Positions 43,383-52,843 of a stretch of DNA of 64,000 nt are shown piece after piece. Below the pieces are notes generated by a model that ran no database searches, was not told where the DNA came from, and saw nothing but the letters and a program-made list of their open reading frames with translations. The translations under genes were made by a program, and so were the position numbers. Each line of letters opens with the position of its first letter. Within the stretch, counting starts at the first letter, position 1. The stretch spans positions 372,001 through 436,000 of the forward strand of contig NZ_CP132294.1 in NCBI RefSeq assembly GCF_030734285.1. The letters are read 5' to 3'. The stretch comes from Natronococcus sp. AD-5 (GTDB lineage: Archaea; Halobacteriota; Halobacteria; Halobacteriales; Natrialbaceae).

Positions 43383-43512
43383 ACGTAATCCTGTCTCTAG
43401 CAGGGATTTCTATGTTGTGTTCTCGGGGGGAAATGCCCCAATCGATGATCGCGTCGGATACGCATGCGGGTATCGGACGGAGCGTTGCCGTCGAGCGTCC
43501 GTCGCCGATCAC

Positions 43513-44685
43513 TCAAACGATCAGGCTCTCGAGATCGCGCGGGTAGTACGTCAGCGTCTCCGTTCCGTCTTCGGTCACCAGCACCGTGTCGGAGTGTCGA
43601 AAGCCGCCCAGTTCGGGGACGTAGAACCCGGGCTCGACGGTGAACAGCTCCCCCGGTCGGATCTCGCCCTCCTGATCGACGTCGAGAAACGGCCGTTCGT
43701 GCCCTTCCATGCCGATGTTGTGGCCGACGTGGTGTTGGGTGTACTCGGCGACGCCCTGCTCCTCGTAGTAGTCGACGACCGCCTCTTCGACGGCGGCGTA
43801 CTCGACGCCCGGTTCGATCGCGTCGATCGCGATTTCCTGGGACTCTCTCATGATTTCGAAGTACGTCCGCTGATCGTCCGACGCCTCGCCGACGAACATC
43901 GTCCGCTCGAGTTCAGTTGTGTAGCCGCCGACGTTTGGTTTGACGATGGTGACGATATTATCGCCGCGTTCGATTCTCGTCGTCTGGTCCTTGTCGTGCG
44001 GGAGCGCGGTCACGTCACCGGTTGTAAACATGCATTGCATCGGGTTCGCCCACGTTCGCATCTCGTACCGGTTGCCGAGCGTGTCGAGCATCGTCTTGAC
44101 GGCTTCGGCCTCGACTTCCGCACGGACTTCGATCGGCCGCCGGCCGACTTCGATCCGTTCTTGCAGGAGTTGGTGACCGAGGTTAGCCCAGACGCTGGCC
44201 TCCCGAATGAGTTCGATCTCGTGGTCGCTTTTCGTCTCTCGCATGTCGGTCACGTACTCCTCGACGCCGACGTCCGCGTCGACGAGTTCCGAGAGCGCGG
44301 GGCCGGTGTACCCGTTTCGCGCCGGACTCCCGTCAGAATCGACCGCAATCGTACCGTCGGCGATCCCGAGCTGATCACATATTTCAGCGACCGACTTCAT
44401 CGGTTCGCCCTGAGGATAATCGAAGTACGAAATCACGTCATCGATCAGGAAGTCATCCCGGGCGGCATGCTCCCGTTCTAGACGAGGAACGACCGCTTCG
44501 ACTCGCTCGTCGGTAAGACCGAGCGCAACCGGCCGCTCCGTCGGTAGATGGTACATCCCGCTCACGTAGTGAATGTTTAACGATCCAAATAGAACGAGGC
44601 CGTCGTATCCGTCCGCTTTAGCGCGCTCCAATAACTTTTGTTTTCGCTCGCGATATTCTGATTTGGAAATCGTGAGATCTGACAT
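43513..44685 (-). CDS. Creatinase-like M24 family protein
   Basis: A 390-residue pita-bread-fold protein (N-domain about 1-140, C-domain about 150-390). The metal-ligand positions of true M24 peptidases are altered: the first Asp site reads KPNVGGY, the second TTELERT (Glu), and the last Glu site FRHSDTVLV (Asp). YTTELERT and FRHSDTVLVTEDG match the non-metal creatinase pattern rather than aminopeptidase P. His in HHVGHNIGMEGHE and Glu in TVEPGFYVPELGG are kept. It probably cleaves a C-N bond in a small molecule instead of Xaa-Pro. TTTAATAG about 27 nt upstream supports the ATG at 44685. It is divergent from the symporter gene. Confidence 0.85.
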   Translation of the reverse strand: MSDLTISKSEYRERKQKLLERAKADGYDGLVLFGSLNIHYVSGMYHLPTERPVALGLTDERVEAVVPRLEREHAARDDFLIDDVISYFDYPQGEPMKSVAEICDQLGIADGTIAVDSDGSPARNGYTGPALSELVDADVGVEEYVTDMRETKSDHEIELIREASVWANLGHQLLQERIEVGRRPIEVRAEVEAEAVKTMLDTLGNRYEMRTWANPMQCMFTTGDVTALPHDKDQTTRIERGDNIVTIVKPNVGGYTTELERTMFVGEASDDQRTYFEIMRESQEIAIDAIEPGVEYAAVEEAVVDYYEEQGVAEYTQHHVGHNIGMEGHERPFLDVDQEGEIRPGELFTVEPGFYVPELGGFRHSDTVLVTEDGTETLTYYPRDLESLIV

Positions 44686-44794
44686 CAAGTGCCACCTGGC
44701 GTGTACCACTATTAAAATTGGACCCGACTATGGACCCGTCCCAATATCATAAAAAATTCTATATCTCTAATTGGGAAATTATTGGTCGGCCGTG

Positions 44795-44801
44795 TATTTA
44801 A
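44795..44801 (+). promoter_or_regulatory. TATA box for the symporter gene
   Basis: TATTTAA ends about 26 nt before the ATG at 44827, giving a leaderless transcript. Within the same AT-rich divergent region, CCCAAT at 44740-44745 and ATTGGG at 44770-44775 form an inverted repeat that may be an operator shared with the M24 gene. Confidence 0.5.
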
Positions 44802-44826
44802 CACCCATGTTTTCTATTCCCACAGT

Positions 44827-46236
44827 ATGGCAGTTGAGAGTAACATTACCTTACTATACATCGTCGGCGCGTATTTGGTCGTAATGCTCGGCGTTGGCGT
44901 CTGGGCGTACGGAAAAACGAATACTGCAGAGGACTTCATGGTCGCTGGCCGAAGCCTCGGCGCGGTGATCATCGCCGGGACGCTGCTCGCGACGTGGATG
45001 GGGTCCGGAACGATAACTGGCAGTAGGAACTCGGTTGCATACGATAATGGGTTATTGCCTGCGATGCTCCTCGCGACGGGATCACTCATCGGTATCGGGT
45101 GTCTGAAGGCGCTCGCGCCGCGGATTAGAAGTTTCGACAAACTGACGATTCCCGCGATGATCGAGAAAGAGTTGGGCAAAGAAGGCCGAATCATCAGCCT
45201 GCTCGTGATCGCGTTCGCATATGTCGGGATCGTTTCTTACCAGTTCATCGGCCTCGGGTTCGTCTTGAATGTCACGGCCGGCATCTCGATCGAACAGGGG
45301 ACGATCATCGGGGCAGTCATCATCATTGTACTCGCGGCGATAGGCGGACTCATGTCGGTTGCGTATACAGACGCAATTAGCGCCTTCTTGATGCTCGGCG
45401 GTCTCGTGGTCGCAGTTCCGTTCGTGATCGTCGAGGCAGGGGGGTGGACGGAAATCACCGCGAACGTACCCGAAACCCACCTCGATACGCTCGGGGATCT
45501 CTCTTTCCTCGAGTTCTTCGCGCTCTGGGCACCACCGCTTCTATTGCTTCTCGGCGATCAGAACATGTATCAGCGCATCATCGCCGGCGAAACTGACGAA
45601 GGGACCAATACAGGAATCGTTGCTTGGTTCGTCGGCGTTATCGCGTCGGCGATACTGATCCCTGTGATCGCGTTTTCCTCTCGCGCGATGTTTCCTGAAC
45701 TCGACCCAGGAATGGCCCTGATCGCGACGACGACGGTAATTCCGACCTGGATCGGCGGCATCCTTCTGGCCGCCGCCGCGGCGTTTATCGTTACGACCGG
45801 TAGCTCCTACCTGCTTTCGGCCTGTACGAACCTCTCTCAAGACCTTTACGGGGAGTTTATCAATCCCGGCGCCTCCGACGAGCAAATTTTCTTGCTGACC
45901 CGAGCGTTCGTGGTGATCCTCGGGATCTTCGCGTTCGTCCTCGGGCAGTACTTCCCGACCGTCCTCGAGGTCCAGATGTACTCGTACACGGCCTACGGAG
46001 CCGCGATCACGCCCCCGCTGCTGGCGATCTTCCTGATGCGGGAGCGACTGACCAAACTCGGCGGCCTCTCCGGGATGATCGTCGGTGCCCTGCTCGCGAT
46101 CACGTGGGACACGGTGCTCGCGAGTCCGTACGGGCTGGATGCGGTGATCGTCGCGGCGCCGATCGGCGGGCTGCTCATCGTCGTCGTCAGCTACCTCACG
46201 GGTAGTTCATCGACGCCGTCGGCGGCTCGCGCCTGA
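44827..46236 (+). CDS. Sodium:solute symporter (SSS family)
   Basis: A 469-residue transporter with about 13 membrane helices, of the same family as PutP/PanF. It carries ESNITLLYIVGAYLVVMLGVGVWAYGK at the N-terminus, FMVAGRSLGAVIIAGTLLATWMGSGT with the typical AGR/G-G substrate-region motif, and TTGSSYLLSACTNLSQDLY (sodium-site Ser/Thr run) near helix 9. It would import a small solute driven by sodium. The gene is visibly richer in A/T codons than its neighbours. The substrate is open: proline fits the nearby PRODH remnant, whereas a creatine-like amide fits the divergent creatinase-like gene. Confidence 0.92.
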   Translation: MAVESNITLLYIVGAYLVVMLGVGVWAYGKTNTAEDFMVAGRSLGAVIIAGTLLATWMGSGTITGSRNSVAYDNGLLPAMLLATGSLIGIGCLKALAPRIRSFDKLTIPAMIEKELGKEGRIISLLVIAFAYVGIVSYQFIGLGFVLNVTAGISIEQGTIIGAVIIIVLAAIGGLMSVAYTDAISAFLMLGGLVVAVPFVIVEAGGWTEITANVPETHLDTLGDLSFLEFFALWAPPLLLLLGDQNMYQRIIAGETDEGTNTGIVAWFVGVIASAILIPVIAFSSRAMFPELDPGMALIATTTVIPTWIGGILLAAAAAFIVTTGSSYLLSACTNLSQDLYGEFINPGASDEQIFLLTRAFVVILGIFAFVLGQYFPTVLEVQMYSYTAYGAAITPPLLAIFLMRERLTKLGGLSGMIVGALLAITWDTVLASPYGLDAVIVAAPIGGLLIVVVSYLTGSSSTPSAARA

Positions 46237-46377
46237 TTCGGACGGCGACCCGTCCGACGACTATCGGCGCTATTCCGCGAGATCCCGTCGGACGCCGCTC
46301 GGGACGGCGACCGCGTCGGTACCGACGTCGTTCGTGCCCGAAACTCGGAGGCGGAGATCGCTCGGAACCGGCGACTC

Positions 46378-46893
46378 CTACCGATTCTCCTTCGAACCGC
46401 GATCTTTCGTTACCGTCCGGTCGCCCTCCGGCGGCGCCTCCTCGGTGTCGGGGTGGCGCTCCGCGCCCGACTCCTCCATGTCCTCGGTCGACGGTTCCAC
46501 GGCCTCGCCGGATCTGCCCTCTTCGTCGGCGAGTTCCTCCGCGCCGCCGGTATCCGAGCCGATTCTGCGGCTTTCAGCGTTCGCGTCCTCGTGGGCGGTT
46601 TCTTCGTCGCGCTCGATGACCGGATCGGTGCCGCCCTCGGCGTTTCCGTCTCGGGACGAGCGATCCCGCTCGAGGCGGATCGAGTCGTCGGTGACCGTAT
46701 CGACGTCCTCCTCGTCGATCGGGACCGTTCCCTCCGTCTCCGTTTCCCGGCCGAATACGGCCTTGATCGCGTCCATCGCGCTCGGATCGCGCTCCACGTG
46801 GGCCGTCGATCCGTCGATCGATGCTACGACGCCGATCGTTTCGCCGCTCGCGGTCTCGACGTGTTTGCCGATCTCGTCGTCGGTAAATACCAT
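46378..46893 (-). CDS. PRC-barrel-like acidic protein
   Basis: A 171-residue protein. The first 75 residues (FTDDEIGKHVETASGETIGVVASIDGSTAHVERD) resemble a PRC-barrel/QRC-type beta domain that binds proteins or RNA. The following 95 residues are a disordered, extremely acidic tail (many Glu/Asp/Ser/Arg). It has no signal or membrane span. It may tune ribosome or photosystem-like complexes as other PRC proteins do, but no target is evident. Confidence 0.75.
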   Translation of the reverse strand: MVFTDDEIGKHVETASGETIGVVASIDGSTAHVERDPSAMDAIKAVFGRETETEGTVPIDEEDVDTVTDDSIRLERDRSSRDGNAEGGTDPVIERDEETAHEDANAESRRIGSDTGGAEELADEEGRSGEAVEPSTEDMEESGAERHPDTEEAPPEGDRTVTKDRGSKENR

Positions 46894-47039
46894 GGAGAGG
46901 TTAGCCCGACGCTCGAAAAGCCAGTGCTGCCTGCAGTGGCGTGTAGATTCGAACCACGCAGGGATGTGCCCGCTCCGATCGTGGCACGTAGCTTTGCTAC
47001 GCGACCGATAGTCGATCCGATCGCCGGCCGGCGGCTAAC

Positions 47040-47849
47040 TCACCGCCGGCCCAGATCCGCCGCCTTCTCGAGTTCGCTCCGCAGGGTCGTCGAATCGAAC
47101 TCGTGGTCGGGCCGCAGCCGAACGAAATCGAGGAAGCGCCGCGCCGAGAGCAGCGCGTTCGGATCGTACGCGGTCGACGCCGCGTAGACGGCGTCGCGAG
47201 CCCCGATCCGGGGCTCGAGGACGGCGAGCGCGCAGGCGAGGTCGTAGGCGGTCGTCTCGGCGACGCGATCCTCGTGGACGCTGGTCGCGTCGATGAAGTA
47301 GAGTTCGCCGTCACAGAACAGGATGTTCTCGTCCCGGAGGTCGCCGTGGGCCAGCCCGTGCTCGTGCAGTATCGACAGCATCTCGAACAGCTCCGGCGCG
47401 CGGTCCGCGACGGCGGCGTCGGAGACGTCCTCGAGCGACTCGAACGCGGGGAGGTACTCGAGGACGAGCACGCCGAGCCCGTTGACCTCGAAGGCGTCGA
47501 TCGGTCGCGGCGCGTTGACGCCGATCTTGCGCATCCGTCTGGTCGCCTCGTACTCGTGTTCGACCATCTCGCGGGGCGTGTCGAACCGATCGAAGAAGCC
47601 GCCCGTTCCCGAGGAGACCGCGCCGACGTTGCGGCCGGTCGTCAGGAGCGCGTGGACGAGCGCGTTCTGTCGAGAGACGATCTTGACGAACCACTCGTCG
47701 TCGATGACGCACGGCGTCGACAGCCAGTTGTCCGCCTCGAGAAACTCGACCCGAACCTCCTCGCGACCGTAGCGATCCGCCAGCGTATGGACGACGCGCT
47801 CGATACGGCTCCACTCGACGGTCCCTCGAGCGAGCTGGCGGATGTCCAT
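47040..47849 (-). CDS. RIO/Bud32-like protein kinase fold
   Basis: A 269-residue protein with an eukaryotic-like kinase core: FVKIVSRQNALV (Lys), HEYEATRRMRKIGVNAPRPIDAF, and catalytic HGLAHGDLRDENILF (HxDxxxxN) followed by YFIDATSV in place of DFG. The layout with a short N-terminal lobe matches RIO or Bud32 proteins, which phosphorylate ribosome-assembly or tRNA-modification partners. TTTATGCC about 26 nt upstream supports the ATG at 47849. The substrate is unknown. Confidence 0.85.
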   Translation of the reverse strand: MDIRQLARGTVEWSRIERVVHTLADRYGREEVRVEFLEADNWLSTPCVIDDEWFVKIVSRQNALVHALLTTGRNVGAVSSGTGGFFDRFDTPREMVEHEYEATRRMRKIGVNAPRPIDAFEVNGLGVLVLEYLPAFESLEDVSDAAVADRAPELFEMLSILHEHGLAHGDLRDENILFCDGELYFIDATSVHEDRVAETTAYDLACALAVLEPRIGARDAVYAASTAYDPNALLSARRFLDFVRLRPDHEFDSTTLRSELEKAADLGRR

Positions 47850-48076
47850 ACGTCGGAGAAAGGGTACAAGGGCATAAATGCCTCTCGGAGTCCCGCGTCG
47901 AGCGCGTTTCGGGAACTTCGCGAGCGTCGGTTCGGTTCTCGGCGGCGCAGTCGGACCGGCGCGACGGCAGCCGTCGTACCGGAGAACGACCGGTTCGGAG
48001 TCGTCCCTCGACGGACGATCCGAAGAGCGTCAGAACAGTATTACTTTCAACAGTGCGATGATACGGTCGAGTACGC

Positions 48077-49255
48077 ATGGACGCAGTCGACGACCTCGGT
48101 GATTCGATCGACGCGACGAGGAATTTCTTGACGCCGATACGGGCGAGACTGTGGCTTCGTTTGGCGATCGTCGCGCTCTTCATCGGCGGCTTCGGGATGG
48201 GGTTCCCGTCGATCCCGACCGGTGACATCGGGCCGGCGGAGGAACAGGCTCCCGACGTGAGTCCCGAAGAGATTCCCGAGGACGTGCTGGCCGCCGTAGC
48301 CGTCGCGCTCGGCGTTCTGGCCCTTCTCTGGCTGATTTTCGCGTTTATCTCGGCGGTCATGGAGTTCGTCTTCATCGAGTCGCTGCGCTCGACCGACGTC
48401 CGCGTTCGACGGCACGCGAACGAAAACGTCGGTCGCGGCACTCGACTGTTCGCGTTTCGAGTATTCGTTCTCCTTACCACGCTCTTTGTCGCCGGGACGC
48501 CCGTAGCGGCGGTCCTGTTCGGTCTCGGTGGTCTCGAGGGGACGAGCGGGACGTTCGTCGCCGCGGCGTTGTTCGCGGTCGTCGTCTACGCAGTCTCCGC
48601 CGTCGTGAACCGATTCACCTCCGAGTTCGTCGCGCCGGTTATGCTGCTCGAGGACCGCGGGATCGTCGGCGCGTGGCGTCGGTTCTGGTCGACGCTCGGA
48701 TCGAACTGGACGGAGTACGCCGTCTACCTGGTGCTGGTCTGGATCATCCGGGCTGCGGTCGGGATCGCCGTCGGTATCCTCGTGCTCATCGGCGGAATCG
48801 TCGTCGCCATCCCGTTCGCGCTCCTCGCCTTCGCGTTCACCCTGCTGGGGGAGATCGGCGCCGTTTTCGCGGCGGTCGTCGTCTTCGTCGGCGTCGTCGC
48901 GTTCGTCCTGTTCGTGCTCCTCGTTCAGGTGCCCGTCGTCTCGTACTTCAAGTACTACGCCTTGTTATTGCTCGGCGACACCGACGCGGAACTCGATCTC
49001 ATCCCCGACCAGCGAGCGGCGATCCGGACCGACGGCGGCGGGGCGACGTCCGACGGCGACCCCGAAGAACCGACGCGCCCGGCCGACCGATGGGAGCGCG
49101 ACGAGGATGCGGTCTCGGAAGAGGACTGGCGGGCCGACTACGGATGGGCCGACGAGGACGAGGCGGACGGACGGGACGACCGCGAGGGCCGCGGCGAGGA
49201 GGAAGAGCGCGGCGAGGACGGGGAGCGCGACGAAGACGACGGACGCGGCTGGTAA
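48077..49255 (+). CDS. Multi-span membrane protein with acidic C-terminal tail (DUF7544-like)
   Basis: A 392-residue protein with about six transmembrane helices in residues 25-300, including LWLRLAIVALFIGGFG, FRVFVLLTTLFVAGTPVAAVLFG and IIRAAVGIAVGILVLIGGIV. The last 90 residues are hydrophilic and extremely Asp/Glu/Arg-rich (DEADGRDDREGRGEEEERGE). The layout is close to the haloarchaeal DUF7544 proteins (recalled, not searched). No known function. Confidence 0.8.
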   Translation: MDAVDDLGDSIDATRNFLTPIRARLWLRLAIVALFIGGFGMGFPSIPTGDIGPAEEQAPDVSPEEIPEDVLAAVAVALGVLALLWLIFAFISAVMEFVFIESLRSTDVRVRRHANENVGRGTRLFAFRVFVLLTTLFVAGTPVAAVLFGLGGLEGTSGTFVAAALFAVVVYAVSAVVNRFTSEFVAPVMLLEDRGIVGAWRRFWSTLGSNWTEYAVYLVLVWIIRAAVGIAVGILVLIGGIVVAIPFALLAFAFTLLGEIGAVFAAVVVFVGVVAFVLFVLLVQVPVVSYFKYYALLLLGDTDAELDLIPDQRAAIRTDGGGATSDGDPEEPTRPADRWERDEDAVSEEDWRADYGWADEDEADGRDDREGRGEEEERGEDGERDEDDGRGW

Positions 49256-49321
49256 GACCGCTATCCCTCGACTCAGTTACGCTTTCGGAGCGTTTATTCC
49301 GGATGCTGGCAAGTATTGCGT

Positions 49322-50464
49322 ATGGACTTCGACCTGCCGGACGAGCATCGGATGGTCCAGGAGACGGTCAGGGACTTCTGTCAGCAGGAGATCGAGCCGA
49401 TCGCCCAGGAGATCGAGGACGAACACCGGTTCCCCGAGGAGATCTTCGACCAGCTCGCGGAGCTGGACATGATGGGCGTCCCGATCGACGACGAGTACGG
49501 CGGACTCGGCGGCGACACGCTCATGTACTCGCTGGTCGCCGAGGAGATCGGCCGCGTCTCCGGCTCGGTCGGCCTCTCCTACGTCGCGCACGTCTCATTG
49601 GCCTCGAAGCCCCTCGAGCTGTTCGGCACGCCCGAGCAGAAAGAGCGCTGGCTGCGCCCGCTCGCGGAGGGCGAGTACATGGGCGGCTGGGCGCTGACCG
49701 AGCCGAGCAGCGGTTCGGACGCCTCCGACATGGATACGACCGCGGAGAAGGACGGCGACGAGTGGGTGCTCAACGGAACCAAGCAGTTCATCACGAACGC
49801 CTCCGAGGCCGGCTCGGTGCTGGTCAAGGCCGTCACCGACCCCGGCGCCGGCTACGACGGCATCTCGACGTTCATCGTCGATCCCCGCGAGGACGACGGC
49901 TTCGAGGTGACGACGATCTGGGACAAGATGGGGCTCAACGCCTCCCCGACCTGCGAGATCGGCCTCGACGACGTCCGCCTCCCCGAGGATCGCCTGCTCG
50001 GCGAGGGGGGCGACGGCTGGGACCAGACCAAGAAGACCTTGGACGGCGGTCGCATCTCGATCGCGGCGCTCTCGACGGGGCTGGCCCAGGGCGCCTACGA
50101 ACACGCCAAGGCGTACAGCCAGGAGCGCGAGCAGTTCGGCCAGCCGATCTCCCAGTTCGACGCCGTTCGCGACAAGATCGTCGACATGCACCGCAAGACG
50201 GAGCGCGCGCGGCTGCTCACCCGCCAGGCCGCGTACCGGTACGATCAGGGCGAGCCCGTCACCCGGGAGTCCGCCCTCGCGAAACTCGACGCCAGCGAGG
50301 CCGCCCGCGAAGTCGCCGAAGACGCCGTCCAGGTGCTCGGCGGCTACGGCTACACCACCGACTTCGCACCGCAGCGGTTCTACCGCGACGCCAAGCTGAT
50401 GGAGATCGGCGAGGGGACGAGCGAGATCCAGCACCTCGTCATCGGTCGAGAGCTCGGCCTGTAG
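49322..50464 (+). CDS. Acyl-CoA dehydrogenase
   Basis: A 380-residue FAD enzyme that introduces a 2,3-double bond into an acyl-CoA. Diagnostic parts are GWALTEPSSGSDASDMDTTA (signature 1), ITNASEAG and QFGQPISQFDAVRDKIVDM (signature 2), and a catalytic-base region VLGGYGYTTDFAPQRFYRDAKLMEIGEGTSEIQ. A single intact gene of normal length. Chain-length specificity is unclear. A tiny membrane protein gene follows 4 nt later. Confidence 0.94.
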   Translation: MDFDLPDEHRMVQETVRDFCQQEIEPIAQEIEDEHRFPEEIFDQLAELDMMGVPIDDEYGGLGGDTLMYSLVAEEIGRVSGSVGLSYVAHVSLASKPLELFGTPEQKERWLRPLAEGEYMGGWALTEPSSGSDASDMDTTAEKDGDEWVLNGTKQFITNASEAGSVLVKAVTDPGAGYDGISTFIVDPREDDGFEVTTIWDKMGLNASPTCEIGLDDVRLPEDRLLGEGGDGWDQTKKTLDGGRISIAALSTGLAQGAYEHAKAYSQEREQFGQPISQFDAVRDKIVDMHRKTERARLLTRQAAYRYDQGEPVTRESALAKLDASEAAREVAEDAVQVLGGYGYTTDFAPQRFYRDAKLMEIGEGTSEIQHLVIGRELGL

Positions 50465-50468
50465 CGCG

Positions 50469-50687
50469 ATGCTCGCGACCGCGTTCGGAATCGCCCTCGT
50501 CGTCACCGGACTCGTCGGCGTTCGGTACGCCCCCGAGATCGTCGAGGCCCAGCGCAGTCGAGGGATGGCGCCGTTCGAGGACGAGGAACTCGAGACGGCA
50601 GATCGCGTGCGGGTGACGAAGGGAACGGGAGCCGCCGTGGTCCTGATCGGTCTCGCGCTCGTCGGATACGGCGTCGGACTGGTCTAG
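50469..50687 (+). CDS. Two-span small membrane protein
   Basis: A 72-residue protein: helix 1 MLATAFGIALVVTGLVGVRY, a charged linker EIVEAQRSRGMAPFEDEELETADRVRV, and helix 2 GAAVVLIGLALVGYGVGLV. It follows the acyl-CoA dehydrogenase stop by 4 nt, hence cotranscription is likely. It is convergent with the DUF2062 gene, only 1 nt away. No functional hint. Confidence 0.75.
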   Translation: MLATAFGIALVVTGLVGVRYAPEIVEAQRSRGMAPFEDEELETADRVRVTKGTGAAVVLIGLALVGYGVGLV

Positions 50688-50688
50688 C

Positions 50689-51198
50689 TCACCATCGGCG
50701 GAACGGTTCGAGTATCGCCGACACGAACGACTGCCCGGAGCGCCGTCGTTTTCGTTGTCGGTGGATCCGCATGAGAGAGACGACGGACGCGTAGCTCAGG
50801 ATCGAGAGGAGGACGGCGATAACCAGGTTGCCGATCAGGAGCTGTCTGACGGCGATCCCCGCCATTTCGGTGATCGAGGTCGGCGTCGTACCCGAGCGCA
50901 GCGGCCGATCTCCGAGGAGCACGCCGCCCGCCTGGTAGCTCGCGACGTAGACGGCCGGCTTGATCAACGGGTTGAGGACGGCGATCGATGCGATGATCGC
51001 GGGCTTGCTGACCCACGACCACCAGGCTGCGAGCCCGGCCAGCAGCCCGATGCCGAGCCCGCCGGTCGGCAGGGCCGTCACGAAAATTCCGATCGAGAAG
51101 CTCAGCCCGACTTCGTGGGGCGTGTGCTCCTCCCGGAACGCGGTCGTCAGTTCCCGGCGGATGCGGCCTCGATATCTGGCGAGCCGTTCTCGGATCAC
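50689..51198 (-). CDS. DUF2062 membrane protein
   Basis: A 169-residue protein of the DUF2062 family: an N-terminal basic segment (IRRELTTAFREEHTPHEVGLSFSIGIFVTALPTGGLG) is followed by three helices (GIGLLAGLAAWWSWV, KPAIIASIAVLNPLIKPAVYVASY, LLIGNLVIAVLLSILSYASVV), then a basic C-terminus. The PTGGLG and NPLIKPAVY motifs are typical. Roles in cell-envelope maintenance have been suggested for relatives. A GATATCTTTTTG box lies about 30 nt upstream. Confidence 0.83.
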   Translation of the reverse strand: MIRERLARYRGRIRRELTTAFREEHTPHEVGLSFSIGIFVTALPTGGLGIGLLAGLAAWWSWVSKPAIIASIAVLNPLIKPAVYVASYQAGGVLLGDRPLRSGTTPTSITEMAGIAVRQLLIGNLVIAVLLSILSYASVVSLMRIHRQRKRRRSGQSFVSAILEPFRRW

Positions 51199-51413
51199 GC
51201 TCTGTGGATCGGTGTTGGTCGGCCGGCAAAAAGATATCGACGTGCGCGGGGACGAGTCAGTGGACTAACAGTAACTCCCCGGCCGCAGTGTGGCATGCTA
51301 CGGCATACATTGAAATAATCGGAACGTTCGGAAACGAGAGTGCCGCTCGAGCGAATGTTATCGAGGGGCGCGCTTGCGGTAGGGACGGCCGCCGACCGAG
51401 CGGAGTCGCCGAT

Positions 51414-52670
51414 TCAGGGCCAGCTCCCGCTTTCGGCGTAGGCGTCGGCGACGCGCTGGACCGCGACGACGTAGGCCGCAGTCCGGGGGTTTTCGAGGTC
51501 GTGCGTCTCGAGCGTGTCGACCAGCGCGTCGAAGGCGTCGACGATGAGGGTCTCGAGTTCCGCGTTGACCTTCTCCTCGGTCCAGTAGAATCGCTGGCGG
51601 TTCTGCACCCACTCGAAGTACGAGACGGTGACGCCGCCGGCGTTCGCGAGGATGTCCGGCACGACGAAGACGCCCTCTTCGGCGAGGTGGGCGTCGGCCT
51701 CGGGCGTCAGCGGCCCGTTCGCGGCCTCGGAGATGACGTCCGCCTCGACCTCCCGGGCGAGGTCGCCGTCGATCGCGTTCTCGAGGGCGGCGGGGATCAG
51801 CAGGTCGACGTCCAGCCGCAGGACGTCCTCGTTGGTGAGCGTCTCCTCGCTCTCCCCGTAGCCGACGACGCTGCCGGTCTCGTTCTTGTGATCCTTCGCC
51901 GCGACCGGGTCGAGCCCGTCGGGGTTGTAGATTCCGCCGCTCGAGTCGCTGGCGGCGACGACGGTCGCGCCCATCTCGTCGATCAGTTTGGCGGCGATCC
52001 AGCCGGCGTTGCCGTAGCCCTGGACCGCGACGGTCGCGCCCTCGAGGTCCTTGTCGAGGTAGTCGAAGGCCTCGCGGGCGGCGATGACGGTCGAGCGGCC
52101 GGTCGCCTCGACGCGGCCCTCGCTGCCGCCGCTGGCGAGGTTCTTGCCCGTGACGACGCCCGGCTCCGTGGTGTTCTCGAGCGTCTCGTAGGTGTCCTTG
52201 ATCCAGTTCATCTCCCGCTGACCCGTGTTCACGTCGGGCGCGGGGATGTCGCGGTCCTCGCCGACCAGCGGGCGCAGTTCCGTCGCGAACGCGCGGGTGA
52301 CCCGCTCGAGTTCGGCTTCGGAGTAGTTACTCGGATCGATGACGATCCCGCCCTTGCCGCCGCCGTAGGGGATGCCGACGGTCGCGCACTTGTAGACCAT
52401 CCACCCCGACAGCGCCTTCACCTCGTCGCGGTTGACGTCCGGGTGGTAGCGGATCCCGCCCTTGTACGGACCGCGGTCGCCGTTGAACTGCGAGCGGAAG
52501 GCCTTGAACCGCTCGAGGCCGCCGTCGTCGAGTTCGACCGCGAGGTTCGTCTCGAGGACGCGTTCGGGGTGTTTGAGTCGCTCGATCACGTCGTCGCTCA
52601 CGTCGAGGTAGGCGGCAGCGTCGTCGATCTGGGACTGGAGACTTTCGAATGGATTCGCCTGCCCGGTCAT
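51414..52670 (-). CDS. Glu/Leu/Phe/Val dehydrogenase (glutamate dehydrogenase type), copy 1
   Basis: A 418-residue NAD(P)-linked dehydrogenase for reversible oxidation of glutamate to 2-oxoglutarate plus ammonia. It carries [13 protein letters not shown], the catalytic Lys region [34 protein letters not shown], the NAD-binding [21 protein letters not shown] and [19 protein letters not shown]. Length and motifs are normal. A CTTATCC box lies 25-30 nt before the ATG. A second paralogue (54064-55338) lies 1.4 kb away, with a CitE-type gene between them. Confidence 0.93.
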   Translation of the reverse strand: MTGQANPFESLQSQIDDAAAYLDVSDDVIERLKHPERVLETNLAVELDDGGLERFKAFRSQFNGDRGPYKGGIRYHPDVNRDEVKALSGWMVYKCATVGIPYGGGKGGIVIDPSNYSEAELERVTRAFATELRPLVGEDRDIPAPDVNTGQREMNWIKDTYETLENTTEPGVVTGKNLASGGSEGRVEATGRSTVIAAREAFDYLDKDLEGATVAVQGYGNAGWIAAKLIDEMGATVVAASDSSGGIYNPDGLDPVAAKDHKNETGSVVGYGESEETLTNEDVLRLDVDLLIPAALENAIDGDLAREVEADVISEAANGPLTPEADAHLAEEGVFVVPDILANAGGVTVSYFEWVQNRQRFYWTEEKVNAELETLIVDAFDALVDTLETHDLENPRTAAYVVAVQRVADAYAESGSWP

Positions 52671-52843
52671 ACGGACACGTTTATTCGTCCGGAGGATAAG
52701 CGTAGCGAATATCTATCATAGGGGATCGAATATGCAGGGATTTAGGATATTGTAGTATCATTTAATATCTGGTCGACAGTTCGGTTACGCTAGTCCGCAG
52801 CAGGACGACCGCGAACCACCGTGTGACGCCGATGTACGCCGAT

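Noticed and set aside
46939-46966. Plus-strand GTGTAGATTCGAACCACGC resembling the complement of a tRNA T-arm
   Set aside because: The stem has one mismatch and one G-U pair, and no acceptor or D-arm partner is found on either side, so it is probably chance. The nearby hairpin CGTAGC-TTT-GCTACG (46987-47001) is not a tRNA part.
47878-48102. Short ORF upstream of the multi-span membrane protein
   Set aside because: No helix, signal or motif; it overlaps the leader and the next gene's start.
52746-52769. GATATT...AATATC inverted repeat upstream of gdh copy 1
   Set aside because: Only 6 bp in an AT-rich promoter; expected by chance and no second element supports it.
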